NCBI RefSeq assembly: GCF_024730565.1
Contig: NZ_CP077725.1
Location: forward strand, 1,364,001 to 1,428,000
Source: Clostridium sp. CM027
GTDB lineage: Bacteria; Bacillota; Clostridia; Clostridiales; Clostridiaceae
Length of the DNA: 64,000 nt
Direction: 5' to 3'
Part shown: positions 38,818-48,532 of the stretch, in pieces
Layout of the letters: every line of letters starts with the position of its first letter
How positions within the stretch are numbered: position 1 is the first letter of the stretch
Translations under genes and position numbers: made by a program
Notes under the pieces: model-generated
The model's input: only the letters and a program-made list of their open reading frames with translations
Told to the model about the DNA's origin: nothing
Database searches by the model: none

Positions 38818-39172
38818 GAATTTGTTTAAGGTCTTCTATATCTTCTGTTGATAAATTTTCATCCTCTATAAAATTTAAAAGCATTTCTTTAAAGCCCCCA
38901 TTATATATCCTATCAAGAAAGGAGTTACGTTCAATTTTTACACATTGTTCTTCAGTAAAAATAGGGTAATATTTGTATATTCGTCCTTCCTTTTCATAGG
39001 AAATAATATTTTTATTTAGTAACCTGTTAATCAACGTTTTTACAGTCTTAGGTTTCCAACTAACATCACCACTTAATTTTTCTATTACATTATTTGCTGT
39101 CACTGGAGCATCAGACCATATAATCTTCATAACCTTCCACTCAGTTTCAGCAATTCTTGGTATTTCTTTCAT
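38795..39172 (-). CDS. blaI: BlaI/MecI-type repressor
   Basis: 125 residues, the family's usual size: winged helix (ETEWKVMKIIWSDAPVTANN, KTVKTLINRLLNKNII) and a C-terminal dimerisation tail. Represses the resistance genes until cut after BlaR1 signalling. The two dyads at 41390-41437 are its likely operators. GGGGAG lies about 9 bases upstream of the ATG. Confidence 0.93.
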   Translation of the reverse strand: MKEIPRIAETEWKVMKIIWSDAPVTANNVIEKLSGDVSWKPKTVKTLINRLLNKNIISYEKEGRIYKYYPIFTEEQCVKIERNSFLDRIYNGGFKEMLLNFIEDENLSTEDIEDLKQILDCKKDR

Positions 39173-39261
39173 TCTTCTTAACTCCCCTCATAATTTATAT
39201 TAATACAACTATATATATTTATTAGAAACTTATTAGAGTTCCTTCTAAAATACATCCTCTA

Positions 39262-41334
39262 TTATTTAACAGGATGAAATTTTTCAAATACTTTTCTTAC
39301 CATTGGCACTACATAATGGCTTCCACCTCTTTCTTTTACATCCTCAGCCATAGCTATTACAAGAAGATCAGGACTATCCGTATTAACTGCCGCAAACCAG
39401 CCTAATTCTGTACCATTAACATCATCTTGAGAAAGCTTTATTTCTGCAGTTCCAGTCTTTCCTGCTAAGCTTAGTCCTTTAATATATGCTTGATGTCCAG
39501 TACCTCTAGGATTTTCAACAACCTGAGTTAAATCCTTTAAAATTGTGCTTGCCACCTCTTCTGAAAAAACATTAGACTTCCACATTTCTGACTTTGCAGT
39601 TCCATTATATTTAATATATGGTTTTATCATACTGCCCTTATTAACAAAGGAACTATAAATAGCTGCTAAATGAAGAGGATTTATCAATACTTCACCTTGT
39701 CCATATCCACTATCTGCTAGCTGAACTTCACCTTTTATATCTCCATCTGCATCAAATTGAGATTTAGACAATCCATATTCAAAAGGAATTTTTTCACCTA
39801 AGCCAAATTCCTTTAACTCTGCTTGAAGCGTATCCTTGCCGATATCTAATGCTGCCTGTGCAAAATATATGTTGTCCGAATGAATAAAAGCATTTCTTAG
39901 ATCTGATGGTTGTCCATAATCTACAACTCTTGTAACAAAATAATTCCCAAAGCTTTTATCCTTCTGCCATCTAAGTCCTGAAATATTCTTAGAAATTTCT
40001 GCATCAATCTTCTTTGTTTTAACCCCTATGGCAGCAATTACTGGCTTAAAAACTGATCCAGGACATAAATTGCTTTGAAATCTGTTATACAAAGGCTTTT
40101 TCTCATCTTCATTTAAACTTTTCCATAAATCTTGCGACATTCCCATGACAAAATTATTAGGATCATATGAAGGGGTACTAACAAGAGCGAGTACTTCACC
40201 AGTTTTAGGATTCATTGCTACTGAAGTTCCTGCATCTTTACTTAATTCATCATAAAGAAGACTCTGCATATCAGCATCTATGGTTAACTTTAAATCTTCA
40301 CCATTTTGTACTGCTTTACTAATTAAAGACTTTTTCTTTTTATTATTTTTATCTACTACATATATTTCATATCCATTTTTTCCTCTAAGTGTTTTTTCAT
40401 ATATTTTCTCCAAACCAGTTTTCCCAATTATATCATCCTTTCTATAGCCTTCCCCCTTATTTTTTTCAATTTCCTCCGCACTTATTGCTTGAATATATCC
40501 TATTAGATGTGCAGCTTTTTCCTTTAACGGATATACTCTTGCTTTCTTCTCATTTACCATTACTCCTGGTATTTCTAATAGCACACTTATTTTTTCTGTT
40601 TCATCCTCAGATATTGTTTTTATAGGAATAAGCATGTCTGGTTTTACATATGTAGCTGACAGCTTTTTATTAATATCTTCTAGGGAGACTTGTAGTATTT
40701 TTGAAACATTTCCCTTTGATTTAGCTGCATCATTACCAAGCTTTTCTGGTATAATATCTATTTCAGCTACTGTACCATCCAGTGCCAAGGATTTATCATT
40801 TTTATCCTTTATTTCACCTCTTTTAGCATACAAGGTAGCTACACGTATCTTATCTTCATTCTCAAGTTCAGGGAAAATCATCTTGCTGCTCCATAGAATT
40901 TTCCATGTTTTATTCTTGCTATCTTTAATTAATTCACCAGTATTATCAAAAGTTAATTTACCTGCTATCGTATCCATTATAACCTCAAACTTAACACTCT
41001 CTATGCTTGAATCATATTTCTTTTTTTCTGAATCCTTAATTTTAACATCAATTTCTTTTAATTCGATTCCACTATAAATATTTTTATAACGCTGAACAAA
41101 ATCTGCTTCACTAATCTTTTTTCTACTTTCCGCATCAATCATATTGTACATTAATGCAAAATCTTTTTTCTTCCATGAATTCACATAACTATCAAAATAT
41201 TTATTCGCTGAAATGGTTTTAGTTTTATTCCACCATAGGAAATATATACCTGATACTAGCGTAACTATCACTAAAATAACTAAGACTAATTTTTTACATC
41301 TATAAAACCTACCATTCAAAAATTTGTTTTTCAT
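39262..41334 (-). CDS. MecA-like penicillin-binding protein (class B transpeptidase)
   Basis: 690 residues, close to the 668 of PBP2a. N-terminal membrane anchor (about 12-32), a MecA_N NTF2-like domain (KKDFALMYNMIDAESRKKIS), a PBP dimer domain and the transpeptidase domain with SxxK in PGSVFKPVIA near 420, SDN in HSDNIYFAQAA and KTG in LAGKTGTAEIK. The NTF2-like domain marks the low-affinity PBP group. First gene of a block with blaI, blaR1 and bla and with BlaI-type operators at its promoter, so probably beta-lactam-inducible. Low affinity is inferred. Confidence 0.88.
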   Translation of the reverse strand: MKNKFLNGRFYRCKKLVLVILVIVTLVSGIYFLWWNKTKTISANKYFDSYVNSWKKKDFALMYNMIDAESRKKISEADFVQRYKNIYSGIELKEIDVKIKDSEKKKYDSSIESVKFEVIMDTIAGKLTFDNTGELIKDSKNKTWKILWSSKMIFPELENEDKIRVATLYAKRGEIKDKNDKSLALDGTVAEIDIIPEKLGNDAAKSKGNVSKILQVSLEDINKKLSATYVKPDMLIPIKTISEDETEKISVLLEIPGVMVNEKKARVYPLKEKAAHLIGYIQAISAEEIEKNKGEGYRKDDIIGKTGLEKIYEKTLRGKNGYEIYVVDKNNKKKKSLISKAVQNGEDLKLTIDADMQSLLYDELSKDAGTSVAMNPKTGEVLALVSTPSYDPNNFVMGMSQDLWKSLNEDEKKPLYNRFQSNLCPGSVFKPVIAAIGVKTKKIDAEISKNISGLRWQKDKSFGNYFVTRVVDYGQPSDLRNAFIHSDNIYFAQAALDIGKDTLQAELKEFGLGEKIPFEYGLSKSQFDADGDIKGEVQLADSGYGQGEVLINPLHLAAIYSSFVNKGSMIKPYIKYNGTAKSEMWKSNVFSEEVASTILKDLTQVVENPRGTGHQAYIKGLSLAGKTGTAEIKLSQDDVNGTELGWFAAVNTDSPDLLVIAMAEDVKERGGSHYVVPMVRKVFEKFHPVK

Positions 41335-41389
41335 TTAATAAATACCTCTCCTTTAATATTGTACTTAATTCAATATAACTTTTACTTTC

Positions 41390-41449
41390 TTTCTATAGAT
41401 TACAGTAGTAATCTATAGAAAGATTACTACTGTAATCCATAAATGTCAA
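41390..41449 (-). promoter_or_regulatory. PBP/bla promoter with two BlaI-type operators
   Basis: On the minus strand TTGACA (complement of 41444-41449), a 17-base spacer, and TAATCT (complement of 41421-41426). Operator 1, GATTACTACTGTAATC at 41422-41437, covers the spacer and -10. Operator 2, GATTACAGTAGTAATC at 41398-41413, lies 8 bases away and is the centre of a 32-bp palindrome (41390-41421). Each contains the ATTAC(N)GTAAT-type dyad of BlaI/MecI sites. Confidence 0.75.
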
Positions 41450-41885
41450 CTGTTTTTTTATACCTGGACATAGAGACACAACATACTTCCGACATCCTCT
41501 TTCAATTACAACAAAAACCGCACTAGATCTCTCCAATACGTTAATATGTATTCGTGGGTTTCATTGGCGGTGGCGAAACTCCGCTCCCCATATTGGGGTA
41601 GTGGCAGCAAATAAAACGTTATACAGACTCAAAACATTTACTTTGAATTATTTACCTTAGGGATAGTAACCGCGAAACGCGGATTTTATAAGTTAAGACA
41701 TATATTACTAAAATAACGATAACTTCAGGGGGAATATTAAATATACTCGTGTTATTTTAATATTTTTCTCAAAGATCTTAAATTAGCTAATATATATTTT
41801 TTATTACCTTTTTAGTTAACATTATCAATACTATACTTCTACTTTAACTAACTTGTTTTGAGCAAAAAAATAATATAAGTACATT
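41450..41885. other. unassigned gap, locally GC-richer
   Basis: About 430 bases without a gene I recognise. 41560-41610 (GGCGGTGGCGAAACTCCGC and onward) and the CCGCG/CGCGG hairpin near 41669 are richer in GC than everything around, which suggests leftover foreign DNA. Confidence 0.4.
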
Positions 41886-42000
41886 TCAAATAAACATTTG
41901 TTCTTTATTCCGTTTTTCTGCTTTTTCTAACAATCCTTCTCTCACTGCTTTTTTCTATATTTACTGATAGTAGAAACAGTTATGCCTAATGTTTTGAAAT
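41886..42000 (-). pseudogene. helix-turn-helix gene remnant, frameshifted
   Basis: Just beyond the stop of the integrase fragment, shifted frames read NFKTLGITVSTISKYRKK then AVREGLLEKAEKRNKEQMF. LGITVSTISKYR looks like a DNA-binding helix-turn-helix. The preceding codons YATQKVTRLAKYGKSLP may belong to the same broken gene. Family not identified. Confidence 0.35.
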
Positions 42001-42594
42001 TTACGGAAGAGATTTTCCATATTTTGCTAATCTAGTTACTTTTTGAGTAGCATACTTGAGATTTAGCCTTACATGTAATTTATCTTCTTTATGTATGCCT
42101 AATTTCTTTTTAAAGTTAAATATAGCAGCTAAGCCTTCTTTGGATAAAGTCGAAATGAATGCATCATAAATATGAATGGGCTGCAATTCCCCTATAGATC
42201 TAAGCCCTTGTGATTCAAGAGAACAAAGGAACTGCGTACAGTATACTCGTCGTACATTTATAGTTGATTCTTTGTTTCCATGCTTTCGCATAAAGGACAG
42301 ATAATCATTCAGATAGGAACGTAAAACAGCAGGATATATCAACCCTTTCGAAGAATGCATACGAACATAGGGTTTTTCATCTAAGATATCATTTAAACGA
42401 TTAATGATTGTCTTTACATAATTGTACCAGCTTGATGACGGATTATTCTGTTGCCTCCACTCTTCAATAAAATGCGAACATATCTCTAAATATGTGTGAA
42501 TCGAACACACCCAACCTGGTCTTAGCAGGTCAACACAGTTTTGAAGACTGTTTAAATGCTTATCTATAACAAATTTTATTATAATATAAAGCAC
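42001..42594 (-). pseudogene. truncated integrase (N-terminal core-binding domain only)
   Basis: The 197-codon frame contains a phage-integrase SAM-like N-terminal domain (YLNDYLSFMRKHGNKESTIN and IHIYDAFISTLSKEG) but none of the catalytic Arg/His/Tyr boxes. After SKEGLAA the sequence changes to unrelated material. Its first 35 codons are translated from the selC-derived repeat, so the true start is probably further in, near ATTT of YLEICSHF, or lost. It lies at the edge of the attachment-site repeat, the usual place for an integrase gene. Confidence 0.65.
42489..42550 (-). repeat. attachment-site copy: 62 bp identical to the 3' half of selC
   Basis: Perfect 62-bp match to 46428-46489 in the tRNA-Sec gene, from the anticodon stem through the variable and T arms to within the acceptor stem; the flanking bases differ at both ends. 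Such a partial tRNA copy is the typical footprint of a tyrosine recombinase. Confidence 0.9.
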
Positions 42595-42620
42595 TCAAAA
42601 GTTAGTGTTTTGAGTGCTTT
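42588..42620. terminator. perfect hairpin next to the attachment repeat
   Basis: AAAGCACTCAAAA (42588-42600) and TTTTGAGTGCTTT (42608-42620), 7-base loop, followed on the plus strand by a T-rich stretch. Terminator-like; orientation uncertain. Confidence 0.55.
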
Positions 42621-42880
42621 AACGTCTTTTTACATTGTTTTGATACCAGTATGAAATAGTATGGAAATATATGCAGCGTTGTCAAAATGCAGTCAAGAGA
42701 GATACCTTAGCAATGCAATCAAATTATATTTTACGAAGAAAAACTGCCAAAATATATATAAATAGTTATCCTCACTGGCTTTCGCCAAACTGTCGCTTTG
42801 CTCCCTTTTTTTAGTTTGCTGTCCAGACCCCTTAGGCGGTAACTGAAAGTTACCGCCTTGATAATTTTAAAATACCTAAA
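42621..42880. other. gap with hairpin and possible mobile-element residue
   Basis: No gene. GGCGGTAACT (42835-42844) and AGTTACCGCC (42848-42857) form a perfect hairpin. 42770-42830 is GC-richer than its surroundings and looks like leftover element DNA, but I cannot name it. Confidence 0.4.
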
Positions 42881-42919
42881 AAAAGGCTGAGTTTTACATA
42901 AAAGTAAACTCAGCCTTTT
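42881..42919 (-). terminator. terminator of the serine-utilisation operon
   Basis: AAAAGGCTGAGTTTTAC (42881-42897) and GTAAACTCAGCCTTTT (42904-42919), one bulge. On the minus strand it ends in a T run, 28 bases after the transporter stop. Confidence 0.8.
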
Positions 42920-42946
42920 CTTATATTGTTTTAAAAAAACATATAT

Positions 42947-43990
42947 TTATGATACTTCTTTTAAATCGGGGATAATCTCTCCACGGATTTCTGCAGCAGT
43001 ATGTATTTTATAATTTTTAAACATAATAGACCCTACGTAACCACTGAAAATACTAACTATAATACAACCTAAGGCTGCTATTAGCACTTTAGAAGCTGGA
43101 TTATATGCAAACATTACTGCGAACCCTGCTATAGGGGTTGCTGTTCCTGGAGAATTATTTACAAGTCCCATTAATGCAATTATTACTCCACATAAAGAAC
43201 CACCTATAAAATTAGTTACATAAATTGGTATGGGATTTGCTGTGGTTATATCAGCTTGTGTTAGAGGTTCTATAGCTACTGCAATTGTATCTTTTTTACT
43301 TCCAAATTTCATTCTTGTAAATAATACGAAATTCATAAATGATGAACCAAATACTGCTAATGCGCCTATAGCCATAGGTGCACCGGTAAGCCCAAGCATT
43401 GCGGTTAAAGCCATTGAACTAAGAGGTGCAGTGGCAACAACGGTTATTGTTCCTCCAAGTACTATACCCATTATTATTGGACTAGAACTTGACGCAGAAG
43501 TTAAAATTCTACCAATATTTAATAGTGTGCCATCTACTACAGGAGTCATACAGTTTCCTATAAATCTAGTTAATGGAGCTGCAAAAACAATTATAACTAT
43601 TAAGTCTAAGCCTCCTGGTAATTTCTTTTCTAGATATTTAACTACAAATGACATAAGGTATCCAGCTATAAATCCGGGTAAGATACCAATACCAGAACAA
43701 GATAGCCCAATCAATACTGCATATATTGGTGAAACTCCAAGAGCTAGAGGTACAAGTATTGCAGCGGCTACTCCTCCTAAACTACCATTAGATAAACCAA
43801 CTTCTTTCAAAAAATTTAATTTTAATACATCACCAAAAAATGCAGACTGAAAAGCTTCAACTAGAAAGCTTGCACAGGCAGCACTTGCTAGTGCACCCAT
43901 CGCTTTCATTCCTTCAGGTGCTTTGCAACTAAAAAGTGTAAATAAAGCTAATACTAATAATAAAAGACCAGTTCCTATTAAAATGTTCAT
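42947..43990 (-). CDS. PTS_EIIC_2-type membrane protein, probable transporter
   Basis: 347 residues, about ten membrane helices rich in Gly/Ala. It resembles the EIIC-like family PF13303, which lacks the usual PTS partners. Directly downstream of the two serine dehydratase genes (27-base gap after sdaAA), so serine uptake or a related role is plausible; no phosphotransferase EIIA or EIIB is encoded nearby. Confidence 0.75.
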   Translation of the reverse strand: MNILIGTGLLLLVLALFTLFSCKAPEGMKAMGALASAACASFLVEAFQSAFFGDVLKLNFLKEVGLSNGSLGGVAAAILVPLALGVSPIYAVLIGLSCSGIGILPGFIAGYLMSFVVKYLEKKLPGGLDLIVIIVFAAPLTRFIGNCMTPVVDGTLLNIGRILTSASSSSPIIMGIVLGGTITVVATAPLSSMALTAMLGLTGAPMAIGALAVFGSSFMNFVLFTRMKFGSKKDTIAVAIEPLTQADITTANPIPIYVTNFIGGSLCGVIIALMGLVNNSPGTATPIAGFAVMFAYNPASKVLIAALGCIIVSIFSGYVGSIMFKNYKIHTAAEIRGEIIPDLKEVS

Positions 43991-44017
43991 TGTTTTTTTC
44001 TCCTTATAATTCCAAAT

Positions 44018-44896
44018 TTATTTTTTTGAAAACACCTTATCTTTAAGTGCTAGACCAGTTTTAGTAACAGCAAGGCCACCAAGAGCTGTTTCTCTTAAGG
44101 AAGCTGGTAATTCTATGCCGATTTTATACATTGCAGATAATGTATCATCAAATGGTATTTTTGAAGAAACACCAGCCATAACTAAATCAGCGGTAGAAAG
44201 TGCACTAATTGCACCAGCTACATTCCTTTTTGCACAAGGAATTTCAACTAGCCCTGCAACTGGATCACAAACAAGTCCTAATACATTTTTAAATACGATG
44301 GCACCAGCATTTAAGCTCATCTCTGGTGTTCCTCCCATCATTTCCACAACTGCAGCTGAGGCCATGGCAGCTGCAGAACCACACTCTGACTGACAACCAC
44401 CTTCTGCACCTGCAAAGGTTGCATTCATTCCAATAATCATACCAACTGCAGAAGCTGCAAATAATCCTTCAATCATTTCATCAGTACTTTTTCCAAGCTT
44501 TTCACCAGCAGTTAATATTACGGCTGGAAGTATCCCACAGGATCCAGCTGTTGGACACGCTACTATTTTACCCATAGAACCATTAACTTCTGAAGAAGAT
44601 AACGCCATAGCCATAGCTTTTACAGCAGTGTCTCCTAAAAGTGATTTACCAGATTCTAAATATTTTTGCAGTTTATAAGCATCTCCACCTATAAGACCAC
44701 TTAATGAATAAACTTCTTTTTCTCTTCCAGAAGTAGCACCTTGTCTCATTACATCAAGGATTTCTTTCATATGCAGAAATAATTCTTCTCGTGAAGTATC
44801 CTTTTGTTCACTTTCAAGATTTATTGCATATTCACTTAATTTTATATTTTCTGTTTTACATATTTCGATAAGTTCACTAGCTGACTTCGCTATCAT
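44018..44896 (-). CDS. sdaAA: L-serine dehydratase, iron-sulfur type, alpha subunit
   Basis: 292 residues. Cysteines for the [4Fe-4S] cluster are in CPTAGSCGILPA, GCQSECGSAAAMAS and VCDPVAGLVEIPC. Converts serine to pyruvate and ammonia. Its start overlaps the end of sdaAB by 20 bases. Confidence 0.94.
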   Translation of the reverse strand: MIAKSASELIEICKTENIKLSEYAINLESEQKDTSREELFLHMKEILDVMRQGATSGREKEVYSLSGLIGGDAYKLQKYLESGKSLLGDTAVKAMAMALSSSEVNGSMGKIVACPTAGSCGILPAVILTAGEKLGKSTDEMIEGLFAASAVGMIIGMNATFAGAEGGCQSECGSAAAMASAAVVEMMGGTPEMSLNAGAIVFKNVLGLVCDPVAGLVEIPCAKRNVAGAISALSTADLVMAGVSSKIPFDDTLSAMYKIGIELPASLRETALGGLAVTKTGLALKDKVFSKK

Positions 44897-45578
44897 TATG
44901 CTTCCTCCTTGTTTCTGGATTAATAACTATTACTTTGTTTATTCCAGTAATTTTTTTTATATTTTTTACTAAAGAATCGCTAATAGTACTATCTACTTCA
45001 AAAGTCATAGTTGCAGATTTTCCTTTTTCGCCTCTAACAAGTTTTAAAAAAGCAATATTAATTTTATCCTCATAAATAAGGTCTGACACTTTTGCTACTG
45101 TTCCTGGGATATCATCATGACAAGTGATAATAGTAGGATATAAACCGGTTATAAGAACACTATTTCCGTTTATTTCATTTATTTCTACATTACCGCCACC
45201 AATAGACGAACCCATTATTTCAAAATAATCATTATTAACATCTGTTATTAACAATTTAACTGTATTTGGATGTACTTGTCCAAGATCATACTCAATAAAT
45301 TTTATTTTTAAGCCTTTACTTTCAGCAATTGAAATAGAATTTCTAAGATCATCATCACTTGGTTCCATTCCAAGTATGCCAGCGACTAGCGCTCTATCAG
45401 TTCCATGACCTTTGTAAGTTTTACCAAAGGACCCATGAAGTAAGAATGTAACCTCTTTTATATCAGCTCCAACAATAGTTTTTGCTATTTTACCAAGTCT
45501 AGCAGCACCCGCTGTATGAGAAGATGATGGACCGACCATTATAGGACCTATAATATCAAAAACACCAAAATTTTTCAT
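44877..45578 (-). CDS. sdaAB: L-serine dehydratase, iron-sulfur type, beta subunit
   Basis: 233 residues from ATG 45578 (MKNFGVFDIIGPIMVGPSSS), about 10 bases after AAAGGAGG; a TTG at 45602 is in frame but upstream of that site. SSSHTAGAARLG is the family signature; a C-terminal ACT-like domain (VSDLIYEDKINIAFLKL) follows. First gene of the serine operon. Confidence 0.93.
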   Translation of the reverse strand: MKNFGVFDIIGPIMVGPSSSHTAGAARLGKIAKTIVGADIKEVTFLLHGSFGKTYKGHGTDRALVAGILGMEPSDDDLRNSISIAESKGLKIKFIEYDLGQVHPNTVKLLITDVNNDYFEIMGSSIGGGNVEINEINGNSVLITGLYPTIITCHDDIPGTVAKVSDLIYEDKINIAFLKLVRGEKGKSATMTFEVDSTISDSLVKNIKKITGINKVIVINPETRRKHNDSEVS

Positions 45579-45678
45579 GTTAGGTGTTCCTCCTTTCGTC
45601 AATATAATACAATTTTTTTTACATTTTTAATGTTAAACGATTTCAATTTAAAAGTCAAGAAAACTTGATTATTAATTA

Positions 45679-45842
45679 ATAAGGGAGCTGAAAGAAAATA
45701 ACAAGTCAAAGATTATGTGAATGTTTTGTGCCAGGCAAAGAACATTCATATTTACATAGCTAGGCTATGTAAATGTTGTGGTGATGAGCGTAGTGCAAAA
45801 TATGGCGGAATATGACTTGTTATTTTTTTTGAAGCTCCCTTA
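45679..45842. mobile_element. 164-bp palindromic, MITE-like element
   Basis: Imperfect terminal inverted repeats of about 30 bp: 45679-45708 (ATAAGGGAGCTGAAAGAAAA...) and 45813-45842. Inside, ATTTACATAGCTAGGCTATGTAAAT forms a second hairpin. No coding capacity. Could be a miniature transposable element or a structured RNA; it lies in the promoter side of the serine operon. Confidence 0.5.
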
Positions 45843-46366
45843 TAAAAATTATTTGCATATAACTGTCTATACTTGTCTATATTTGTTTATTAAAAAACAT
45901 TAAAATAACTTATACCTTTGTGGAATTTAGAACATATTTTACTTTCTGTACCAATTATATAAATGTTATTTAAACACACATAGCAAAAGAGCATACGAAT
46001 TGTATGCTCTTTTGCTATGTTCTTTCCGTTGCTATTCTATTTTTTTAACCTATTTATCTCACTTTTTTCTATATTAATTTCGTAGCTAAACATCTATTCG
46101 TTACCCCTTTTATTGAACTATCTATATCAAACCATACTGCTAATAATTCTATATTTATGCCTTTAAATTTATCTAATATTCTAAGGTGACTTGTGTTTTT
46201 TATTTCTACCAGAGAGCCACTTATAATTCTACTTACATGTGGTTATTTTATACGTACTCTCACGTACTCTCACGTTCTACCAAACATGAAAAAGGAAGCT
46301 GTAAAAAAGCTTAATCAGATTTTCGAAAATCAATCTAAAACTTTTGTTCTCAAAGCCAAAATAAAA
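45843..46366. other. non-coding gap upstream of selC 3' side
   Basis: No supported gene. It holds the long hairpin at 45978-46020 and two copies of a 10-base tandem (CGTACTCTCA) near 46254-46273. Confidence 0.45.
45978..46020. terminator. 19-bp perfect hairpin
   Basis: ACATAGCAAAAGAGCATAC (45978-45996) and GTATGCTCTTTTGCTATGT (46002-46020), 5-base loop. Terminator-like for either strand; no adjacent gene end explains it. Confidence 0.6.
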
Positions 46367-46405
46367 CGCGGCTCAGATAACATAAAAATATGTATCTAAG
46401 CCGCG
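46367..46405 (-). terminator. selC terminator
   Basis: CGCGGCT-AGATA (46367-46379) pairs with TATCT-AGCCGCG (46393-46405) with one mismatch; on the minus strand TTTTATTTT follows. Located 15 bases after the tRNA 3' end. Confidence 0.75.
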
Positions 46406-46420
46406 GTCTGCCTATTTAAT

Positions 46421-46517
46421 TGGCGGGAATATGTGTGAATCGAACACACCCAACCTGGTCTTAGCAGGTCAACACAGTTTTGAAGACTGGCAGGCACACC
46501 AGCACCTATCTACTCCC
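46421..46517 (-). tRNA. selC: tRNA-Sec (anticodon TCA)
   Basis: 97 nt including an encoded CCA. Acceptor GGGAGTA pairs with TATTCCC; the extended extra arm and long D stem are those of tRNA-Sec. The anticodon loop CTTCAAA gives TCA (complement of 46481-46483). It lies just downstream of selB and reads UGA in grdA, grdB and selD. Confidence 0.95.
46428..46489 (-). repeat. 62-bp segment of selC duplicated at 42489-42550
   Basis: The part of selC from the anticodon stem to the 3' acceptor strand, repeated exactly 3.9 kb downstream. In this copy it belongs to the complete tRNA gene. Confidence 0.9.
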
Positions 46518-46599
46518 ATAAAAATTTAACTCTAGTACCATTTTATCACAGATACTCACACTATGATATCTTTTGTAAAATTAAATTTTATTTCACCTG

Positions 46600-48507
46600 C
46601 TATAAAAGTACCCTACTATCTCCCACACGTTTAGTGAATTTTATTCCATCTAAATGTTCTAGTAAAATAAGTCCATATTTTCTATTAGTATTCATCATGT
46701 CTTTAAACTGTGCAATAGTAATACTTTCATTTTCATCAATATATTTTTTAACCTTATCTTTTACTTCTTTATAATAGTCATTTAATAAGTAGCATTCTGT
46801 GTTTATTTTAAAGAGTATTTCTTCATCAAGTAGTAGTTCAAATACCATAGTAAAAATCTTTTTATCCTTTGAAGTCTCGAGCAACTCCTCATATTTGGGT
46901 GGGATATAATGTGCATCTTCAAAGACTTTTATTATTGTGTTTCTTTCTGATTGTTGCTCTTTGGTAAGTACTATTTCATAGCCATATTCACCTATAAACT
47001 TGCTTTTAAGATTAATTACTTTTTTTTGCTCAAGCCCAAATAGCAAATCATCATAGGTCTTCTGTTTTATATTTTTTCCAAATACTTTTATTTTAATTTC
47101 TTCCTTTGAGATTCCAAGCTTGAGCGGATTAATTTTATGATAATCCGAAGTAAGCTTTAAAAGAGTATTTACCTTTTTATTTAAATAGTTTATATGAATA
47201 TAAACTGGAGAATCTCCACCTTTAAGCTTTAGTAGCTTTTGATTTAAAACTAAAATATTAAGCTTTTCCTGAACATCTCCTTCATTTTTACCTAGTGATT
47301 TCAATATATCAGAAATCCTTGGAAATTCTGAGCTTAATTTTTCTACAGTTTTTTCAATAATACTCTCAGAGTGCCCACTTTCTTTTATTTTAAGATCTTC
47401 TATGTAGTCATCATGAAACCTCTTAGCCTTTGGCGCTGAGGGCTCTATTATCGAGCCTCCACCAATCGTATACATTGGTGAATAATTTCTAATTACAAAT
47501 CTATCATTTCTTTGAGCTGTAAGAGGCTTTTCAAGCCTAAGCTGTACATACGCTTCCTCTCCAGGATTTATTTCCTCAAGGTCAAGTATTACTACTCTGC
47601 AAATAATTTCACTTGTTCCATGGTACAATCTTACCCTTTGTCTATTTACAAGAGGTTTTGAATTGCTCAATAAATAGTAACTCTTACAATCTACCATAAG
47701 AGATGGCTCCATTACGCTTTCTATTGAAATAACATCTCCTCTTTCGATATCTTTTGTTTTAACATTTGCAAGATTTATTGCACACCTTTGACCTGCCTCT
47801 GCAATTTTAACTGGATTGTCATGCACTTGAATTCCTCTTATTTTGGACATTAATTTTGAGGGGTACATCATAACTGTTTGCCCTTCTTCAATTTTACCGC
47901 TAATAACAGTACCAGTTACAACAGTTCCAAAACCACTCACCGAAAACACCCTATCAACAGGAAGCCTAAAATGCCCTGTTATATCTTTTGAACGTACCTC
48001 CTGCGTCATCGTATCTATCTCACATGCAAGTTCCGATATTCCTTGCCTAGTTTTAGATGATACGCAATGGACTTGTGCATTCTCTAGGAAACTGTCTTTA
48101 AATTGCTCCTTAACGTCATCTTTTACCATTGAAAGCCATTCTTCTTCCACCATGTCAATTTTAGTAAGCACAATAATTCCTTTTTTTACATCAAGTAGTT
48201 GAAGTATTTCAAAATGCTCTTTTGTCTGAGGCATAATACCCTCATCAGCAGCAATTACCATTAAAACTATATCAATAGAACTTACACCCGCCAGCATATT
48301 TTTAATAAATTTCTCATGACCAGGAACATCTATTATTCCTGCTCTTCTTCCGGAGGGTAGATCAAAACAGGCAAATCCTAAATTTATTGATATTCCTCTG
48401 TCTTTTTCTTCCTTTAAGGTATCAGTTTCTCTACCTGTAAGTGCTTTTACAAGTGATGTTTTACCATGATCTATATGCCCCGCTGTACCAATTATAATAT
48501 GTTTCAT
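46600..48507 (-). CDS. selB: selenocysteine-specific elongation factor SelB
   Basis: 635 residues from ATG 48507 (GGGGTGG upstream; a GTG at 48519 lies inside that site). EF-Tu-like GTPase: [14 protein letters not shown] (G1), DVPGHEKFI (G3), TKIDM (G4). The C-terminal third is made of winged helices that bind the SECIS hairpin. Delivers Sec-tRNA to UGA. Last of selA-selB, 83 bases before selC. Confidence 0.96.
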   Translation of the reverse strand: MKHIIIGTAGHIDHGKTSLVKALTGRETDTLKEEKDRGISINLGFACFDLPSGRRAGIIDVPGHEKFIKNMLAGVSSIDIVLMVIAADEGIMPQTKEHFEILQLLDVKKGIIVLTKIDMVEEEWLSMVKDDVKEQFKDSFLENAQVHCVSSKTRQGISELACEIDTMTQEVRSKDITGHFRLPVDRVFSVSGFGTVVTGTVISGKIEEGQTVMMYPSKLMSKIRGIQVHDNPVKIAEAGQRCAINLANVKTKDIERGDVISIESVMEPSLMVDCKSYYLLSNSKPLVNRQRVRLYHGTSEIICRVVILDLEEINPGEEAYVQLRLEKPLTAQRNDRFVIRNYSPMYTIGGGSIIEPSAPKAKRFHDDYIEDLKIKESGHSESIIEKTVEKLSSEFPRISDILKSLGKNEGDVQEKLNILVLNQKLLKLKGGDSPVYIHINYLNKKVNTLLKLTSDYHKINPLKLGISKEEIKIKVFGKNIKQKTYDDLLFGLEQKKVINLKSKFIGEYGYEIVLTKEQQSERNTIIKVFEDAHYIPPKYEELLETSKDKKIFTMVFELLLDEEILFKINTECYLLNDYYKEVKDKVKKYIDENESITIAQFKDMMNTNRKYGLILLEHLDGIKFTKRVGDSRVLL

Positions 48508-48532
48508 AGTTATCACCACCCCAAATAAAATT

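Noticed and set aside
46193-46399. 68-codon plus-strand frame near selC
   Set aside because: Runs through a 10-base tandem repeat and the selC terminator hairpin, no ribosome site, no family.
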